Part shown: one piece after another, positions 59,220 to 64,000 of the stretch | Layout: the number at the start of each line of letters is the position of its first letter | Position numbering within the stretch: position 1 is the stretch's first letter | From: Phallusia mammillata | Lineage: Eukaryota > Chordata > Ascidiacea > Phlebobranchia > Ascidiidae | Assembly (NCBI GenBank): GCA_003260075.1 | Contig: QLIY01000040.1 | Coordinates: 16,397 to 80,396 of the forward strand | Direction: 5' to 3' | Length of the DNA stretch: 64,000 nt | Position numbers and translations under genes: made by a program | Notes under the pieces: model-generated | Told to the model about the DNA's origin: nothing | The model's database searches: none | What the model saw: only the letters and a program-made list of their open reading frames with translations

Positions 59220-61831
59220 TTTCCTTTTCTACGTAAAAAAGCAAGTTTATGCGGAAATTTTCACACAGTTTTGATACAATGCGTCCGCGACAATCGGTAA
59301 CAAGATTTAAATGGCTCCAATCGCGGCAAAAAAATCCGAGAGCGTTTTCGGTCGCGGAGATTTGCCTTTTTTGCTCTGTGTATTGCGTTGATGACGTCAT
59401 CGACGGCGCTCTCGGAGGATATGCTTGCCGAGCAAACATGCTACAGCCTGTCGCACAATGTGTTGTTTCTAAATCGCAACTTCTGTTTTAAGCGCTGAAT
59501 CCAGTGGCATGACTAATGATTAGCCAGAATCAGACTTAAGTTCCAGTAAATGACACAGAGCATACATCACTTTTGATACCAAGTTAAAAACGGTTAATAA
59601 ATTAACGAACTTGTATTTGACTTGTATGTGTGTTTTATGCAGGTATGGTTCCTCAAGTATTTTTACCATTCACTGAAAAACTCATTTCTGATTTTTATCA
59701 TACTGCATTGCAACAACAGGTTGCAAAATGTATAGGTGCATTTTCCATAATTTGGTGCCTGTATAACTGGTCTAGAAAACCCAGTGGGACCTGGAGACAT
59801 TATGTCCTTACTTGTCTAACACAGTGTCATCATCAATATTAATGTTTTTGATTTACCAAACACATATTACAGAGCTATTCTCATGTATGTGTATTATCAT
59901 AATGTGCAATATACAACAAATGTATCATAAACTTCTAAAGTTGATTTGTTAAGAAGATTAGGTTCATTTGATACAGAAATACAATTATGTTTTTTTTTGA
60001 GTGATAAAAAGTGTAAATCATATCTGGGAAATGTAATGAAAGGTTTTTAAACACAGAGTAGGTTACTAAATATCCCAACCAAAACCCCTTTTCCTAAAAT
60101 GAATGAAAGTAAAAAAAAATACAAGTTAACCACACCAACCAACTTAAACTGTATATTTTTATCTATCCATTTATTTTTTATTCTTTTTTTACCTCTATAA
60201 TTAAAACGTTGCTGCAGTTATTGGTTTTGGGTGTAGAGACCAGAAATGTTTGGATAATATATTATTGTAACATATATAAATAGTTCATTGCATCTATTGT
60301 TTGATCATGTTTATGTAACTAAATGCACTCAAAAGAAGCAGTTTTACAAATAATAGTTGCTTTTGGCTGTAATTTTATTAATTGTACAACTGTATTTGTC
60401 AAAAGTTGATGTGTTTAATATAATCGAGGGAATGTATCCAGTAAACAGAAACCTATAAACTACATTTTTTCTAGTACTTGGCAGAAATATTTGACATTAC
60501 CCACCAACTATTATCACACAAACAAATACCAAGCCCAAAGCAATTTTTCAATTGAAATATCTGTTGCCACCTAGCACTGAAACATGGATTTATGCAGATA
60601 CAAATTGAATGAGTATGATTGAATGAGCATGATTTAAAAATGTTTGCTGCAAGCACATCAGCATTTCGCCCTATAATTTTAACTGCATGTGTACCCAGCA
60701 TTTTAAGAAAAGCAAAATGTGAGAAATGCAATTACTTTGGCGATGCTGTTAGATTAACAAGAGAAAAACGTAGTAAGTTTGCATTTTCGACAACACTTAC
60801 CTCCAGTTCTTTTCAATCCTTACAGTACGCCATGTGACTATTGAACCGTAACAATAGTTGCCGAAATGGGATTGTCCCTTCGAAATGCATATTTTTTTGT
60901 TTTGCCGATTTTCAAGACATTTTTACTTGCAGAAATATATTTTTTATTATTTCCTATTTTATAAATCAAATTGCTACTTATATAAAAACTGGTTTTGATT
61001 TATTTAATTTAAAGACAACATTTTATCTTTGCCCGTTGCCCGTGGGCAGTGGTGGCATTCAACATTTTTGTCATATTTTTCAGCCTGTTCATTGACAGTA
61101 AATCCATTGACAGTAACCAGTAATGTTAACCGGTTCGCTGATCTCATGAAATTTCGTGAGACGGTTCTATAGAACCAGTGCGATCCGGCTGAATCCCACC
61201 ACTGCCCGTGGGGTAGAAAAAATGTGTAATATTTTGAACTCAGAAAAGACGAGTGATGACGTGTTGAACTATCAATCTAAGCCCTCTGGGTTGAATTTTT
61301 CCTCCGTAACCAAATGCAAAATCTTTAGATCAAAGTTATGGTTTAGAAACTTAATTGTACTCTCGGGCTAAACAGATTGAGACTCGGTGGTAGCGTAGGT
61401 TTATTGAACAAATTTGTCGTTCAACTGGGGTGATGCTAAACAAAATACTAAGCTAATTTTTTAAGAACTTGTAATTTTGCTCAGGTTTCGCCCACCAAAA
61501 CGATAGAGCAGAGCAACGAAGTGAAAGATAACGTAATAGATTACAAGCGATTCTGCAAAATTGCCTGCAAGTTATTCCACCCTAGTTTCTAAGCAATTTA
61601 TACTGACAACAAGAGTAACAAACTGCAGAAAGTTGCCAGACCAGGTCTGATGTTTTTTGCCTGTCTTTTGTTAAAATCCTACACAATATTCAGTGGCCGT
61701 CATATGAACAAAACTGCTTGGAGTACATTTTATTTTGACTGGTTTAGCTCTGGTGTATTTTCGCTGTCATTTATTAAAATCCTCCACGGTATTCAGTGGT
61801 GGCTATACGACCAAACTGCTTTACGTGTATT
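59220..61831. other. Intergenic stretch between RNF220 and LENG1
   Basis: The first 220 bp (to about 59440) are CpG-rich and probably hold the RNF220 promoter; TTTTTTACGTAG 9 nt before the ATG could be an acceptor. The rest is AT-rich with a hAT MITE at 61047 and a tandem repeat at 61663. A 70-codon ORF at 59630 is not recognised. Confidence 0.5.
61047..61204. mobile_element. Non-autonomous hAT-type element (MITE)
   Basis: A 158-bp element with ends CAGTGGTGGCATTCA and, in reverse, CAGTGGTGGGATTCA (14 of 15 match). It is flanked by a perfect 8-bp target duplication CCCGTGGG (61039-61046 and 61205-61212). No coding capacity. The perfect duplication suggests a fairly young insertion. Confidence 0.92.
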
Positions 61832-61841
61832 TTATTTTGAC
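61663..61841 (+). repeat. Diverged tandem repeat reaching the LENG1 stop codon
   Basis: Two copies (61663-61740 and 61766-61841; shared TTAAAATCC, ATTCAGTGG, TTTTATTTTGAC) with period about 103 bp. The second copy overlaps the last codons and stop of LENG1 at 61832. The TTTATT words give minus-strand AATAAA signals for LENG1. Confidence 0.75.
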
Positions 61842-62587
61842 GTTCTATTATTCCTAGCGAAAAGAGGGTTAAACTGATTGTTGTATTTCGGGACAAACGT
61901 TGATTGTCGGGGCGGTGAGTCATCGTTTGCTTTAGCAACGCCGTAATGCTTTTCCAGCAGTCCCTTAGCGCGTTGTCTCTCCTGAGCTTCTCTCTGCAGC
62001 CGGGCCTTGCGCATTTGCATCATCTTGTCGTCTTTGCCAGCACCGCTAGAGGTTCGCCGCTCGTGGGAATGCGTCTTTTCCTTTTTATGTGACTTTTTCG
62101 ACTTCTTTTTCTTCTTAGATAAATGCTCTTTCATATCGTTAAGAGGATCAAGCGACGCTTTTCGTTTCGAGTCTTTTGATTCGTCGGCTGTTCGCTGAGG
62201 GGCTTTGAAATACCAAGGCTTGTCGTCATCTTTCATTGTCTCAACCGCGCTCTGTCCAAGGTAGGTCAACAAACCAATCTTTTTCTCCTGTGCCTCCTTT
62301 TCCAATCTCTTTTCCTCTTCGTGTTCGGCATTTTTTGCATCGGTCTCTAAGTTTTTGAACAGATTGGTCGTTGTGCCCGGTTCGCTACGTGCCAACTGCG
62401 TGTCTGTGGTGTTTGAAAGTCCCCGTGCGCGCTTTCGAAGCAATTCAGTGCGAGATTCCTGCTCCGCTAAAGCCACTCTTCGGAGTCGATCTTTTTCTTG
62501 AAGACGTGCCTCTTCTTCGTCCTTGCGCACTTTGGCGACGTTGTCTTTGTTGCGCACATGCCAGCTTTTTTTCGGCAAAATATTCAT
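61832..62587 (-). CDS. LENG1: LENG1-like protein (Cir_N domain), single exon
   Basis: Leukocyte receptor cluster member 1 orthologue, 251 codons. It starts MNILPKKSWHVRNKDNVAKV, almost the same as the vertebrate N-terminus and the core of the CBF1-interacting co-repressor N-terminal (Cir_N) domain. ILTYLGQSA is conserved in form (LLTYLGQSAVE, about residues 107-117). DPLNDMKEHL, a lysine-rich nuclear-type stretch (KKKKKSKKSHKKEK) and a C-terminal YNNQFNPLFAR, like the YNSQFNP block of vertebrate LENG1, follow. Vertebrate LENG1 is of similar length. The protein is expected in the nucleus and is linked to spliceosome preparations; function is not settled. A pyrimidine tract plus AG lies 25 nt before the ATG (exon start 62612). 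The upstream neighbour on the same strand is the ANKRD13-family gene. Confidence 0.95.
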   Translation of the reverse strand: MNILPKKSWHVRNKDNVAKVRKDEEEARLQEKDRLRRVALAEQESRTELLRKRARGLSNTTDTQLARSEPGTTTNLFKNLETDAKNAEHEEEKRLEKEAQEKKIGLLTYLGQSAVETMKDDDKPWYFKAPQRTADESKDSKRKASLDPLNDMKEHLSKKKKKSKKSHKKEKTHSHERRTSSGAGKDDKMMQMRKARLQREAQERQRAKGLLEKHYGVAKANDDSPPRQSTFVPKYNNQFNPLFARNNRTSK

Positions 62588-62612
62588 CGCAATAAATTAT
62601 GGCTACTTCAAC
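62588..62612 (-). promoter_or_regulatory. 5' acceptor and leader of LENG1
   Basis: On the minus strand TTACTTTCTTTTGATGCTTAG is followed by a 25-nt leader and the ATG. Candidate spliced-leader or UTR-intron acceptor. Confidence 0.5.
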
Positions 62613-63143
62613 CTAAGCATCAAAAGAAAGTAACAATTAAAATCATACTTCATAAAAATATGCAGATGCAATAAAACTCTCAACTGCACCATGATTTGAT
62701 TGTCACGTGACTTTTATCGTGTACGTTGGTCTATAATTATGTGAAGATAAAATCATGGTGCATAAGTAATGTCTAAAAGTGTGTATCATGGATAGTCACC
62801 AGGATAATGCGAGAAAAAACAAACGAATAATTCTGCCGAGAAACAAATAACAATGAACAAGCATAGGTTTGCGAGATACCCTTCATATGTACTACAATTG
62901 TATCACCGATTGCAGATAACACTGCAACCAACTTCAATCTCATTGCAAACTGCATGCATACAGTATATATATCCCATACATAAAAAGTGCAGTAAAAGGG
63001 AAAGTAATTGCACTTAAAACGTAAAACAAACTAAAAACAGGCAGAAAAATAATGCAGAAGAAGAAACTAAAGAGGAAAATCTAATCAACTACTGTATAGT
63101 TGGTGTTATGATAATTAGTAGACTTTTGCCAATACTTGAAAGT
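62613..63143. other. Short intergenic stretch between ANKRD13-family gene and LENG1
   Basis: About 530 bp, AT-rich, same-strand genes on both sides. It must hold the 3' end of the ANKRD13-family transcript and the LENG1 promoter, unless the two are co-transcribed. No other feature was seen. Confidence 0.5.
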
Positions 63144-63963
63144 TTAGACTGAGCTTCCAGATTTGCTATTGAGTTTTGCCATTTCTTGTTGCTTTTCTTT
63201 GGCAGTTTTTTCAAACCACTCGCGGTCTTCCTTGTACGACCTTGGGACATCAAACATAGAGTCTGAAAGTGCATCAGAAAACTGGAACTGGGTAAAACTG
63301 ACAGTGGCCTTTACAGCAGGGAAAATTGGTAGGTCAACTCGTACTGGAAAGCCAGGAGGTAGTCTTAGCTTGATAAAGTCTTTTAGCTTTGAGAACATTT
63401 TTCCTTTTGGGCCTAAAGCTTCCAAAATAGGCAGCAAATCCTCCAACCTAACTGGAAAGTCAGCACTAAGTCCAACTACAGGGTCAAACTGTTTTTGATT
63501 TATTTTCTCTCTGGGGTACCTTCCCAAACATGGGTTTGAGGCAGCAAGGCTTTTGTGATATTGGTCCCATGACATCTTCTGACCTTCAGGTGCGGGTAAT
63601 GACTTTCTTCTCTCTGGTTCTTCATCAACACTTTCTTCCAAGAACTTTTCAGTGTTTTCAGCATGCTTAAAGGCGTCGCGCAGAGACTTATTGCGCCGAA
63701 TGTCTTCCTCGGACAAATGCTCTCTGCGTTTCCTAGTCTGTACCAAAAGGCCAGATATTCGATAGAAGTCTGCTTCAAATCTTCCAATTTTTTCAGTTTT
63801 CTCATGCCTGAAAAACCAGCCTGAACTAACTCTTTCGATGACAGATGCTTTGCTTTTCACAGCCACATCAATGATATCGCTACTCATTGCAACATCCACT
63901 TCATCTTCAATTGAGGCTTCACGTTCATTCGAAGATTGCTGCATGCGTTGGTAAACTTTTCTC
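63144..63963 (-). CDS. ANKRD13-family protein, C-terminal exon (partial, runs off window)
   Basis: The last exon starts after an acceptor (TATTTTCCAG) at 63963 and runs to a stop at 63144; the rest of the gene lies beyond the right edge. It encodes the GPCR-chaperone domain that follows the ankyrin repeats: GRFEADFYRISGL, RREHLSEEDIRRNKS, the linker MSWDQYHKSL, LGRYPREKINQKQFDP, then DFPVRLEDLLPILEAL and DFIKLRLPPGFPVRVDLPIF. Family members control receptor trafficking; ANKRD13C does so at the endoplasmic reticulum, while A, B and D carry ubiquitin-interacting motifs after this domain. No such motifs follow here, so ANKRD13C is the likelier orthologue, though the subfamily is an inference from a partial sequence. 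Confidence 0.88.
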
Positions 63964-64000
63964 CTGGAAAATATATGACATCACATTTCTCATTAGAAAA

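Noticed and set aside
59630..59842. 70-codon ORF between RNF220 and LENG1
   Set aside because: No family resemblance, no clear splice or promoter context, composition not distinct from chance ORFs here.
1..64000. Bacterial operons, CRISPR arrays or prophage
   Set aside because: Genes are split by introns with GT-AG borders, the orthologues are metazoan, and no regularly spaced repeat array is present.

Overview
The window is animal nuclear DNA, most likely from an ascidian tunicate close to Ciona. The grounds are AT-rich DNA, compact genes with short exons and GT-AG introns, recognisable metazoan orthologues (FHIT, RNF220, LENG1, an ANKRD13-family gene), and splice acceptors placed 9-31 nt upstream of several start codons, as expected for spliced-leader trans-splicing. 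The species is an inference, not a proof. Almost all coding information is split over exons, so gene models were built by matching exon phases by eye. 

Layout. 1.2-17.2 kb (+): a small tandem array of HNK-1-type carbohydrate sulfotransferases. Copy 1 (1210-4833) has a broken last exon, copy 3 survives as one stem exon near 6.1 kb, and copy 2 (13192-17179) is complete at 340 aa. 21.5-36.0 kb (+): a nine-exon gene for a 480-aa secreted protein that ends in a Ly6/uPAR domain. 37.5-38.7 kb (-): FHIT in four exons. 39.0-41.0 kb (-): a single-exon 692-aa secreted protein with a PA domain and a PNGase F-like region, ending 257 bp before the FHIT start codon. 42.1-59.2 kb (-): RNF220 in 15 coding exons (703 codons as assembled), with long introns that hold several CpG-rich islands. 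61.8-62.6 kb (-): LENG1, single exon. 63.1 kb to the right edge (-): last exon of an ANKRD13-family gene, which continues outside the window. 

Mobile DNA: two short hAT-type elements with inverted ends and 8-bp target duplications (1953-2296, 61047-61204), a third whose left end merges with a G tract (31705-31945), several single hAT-like ends, and three copies of a tRNA-type SINE tail. 

The most unusual signal is a set of 23 pure C or G tracts. Their lengths are bimodal (9-12 nt or 51-92 nt). All 14 left of 19 kb are C on the + strand and all 9 right of 30.8 kb are G. Short tracts sit at junctions between near-identical tandem copies; long tracts interrupt ordinary sequence, including a conserved RNF220 exon. 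They may be assembly joins of divergent haplotypes, with a contig-orientation change between 19 and 31 kb, or a real strand-polarised duplication process. Raw reads would decide. Genes in the window do not form an obvious pathway.
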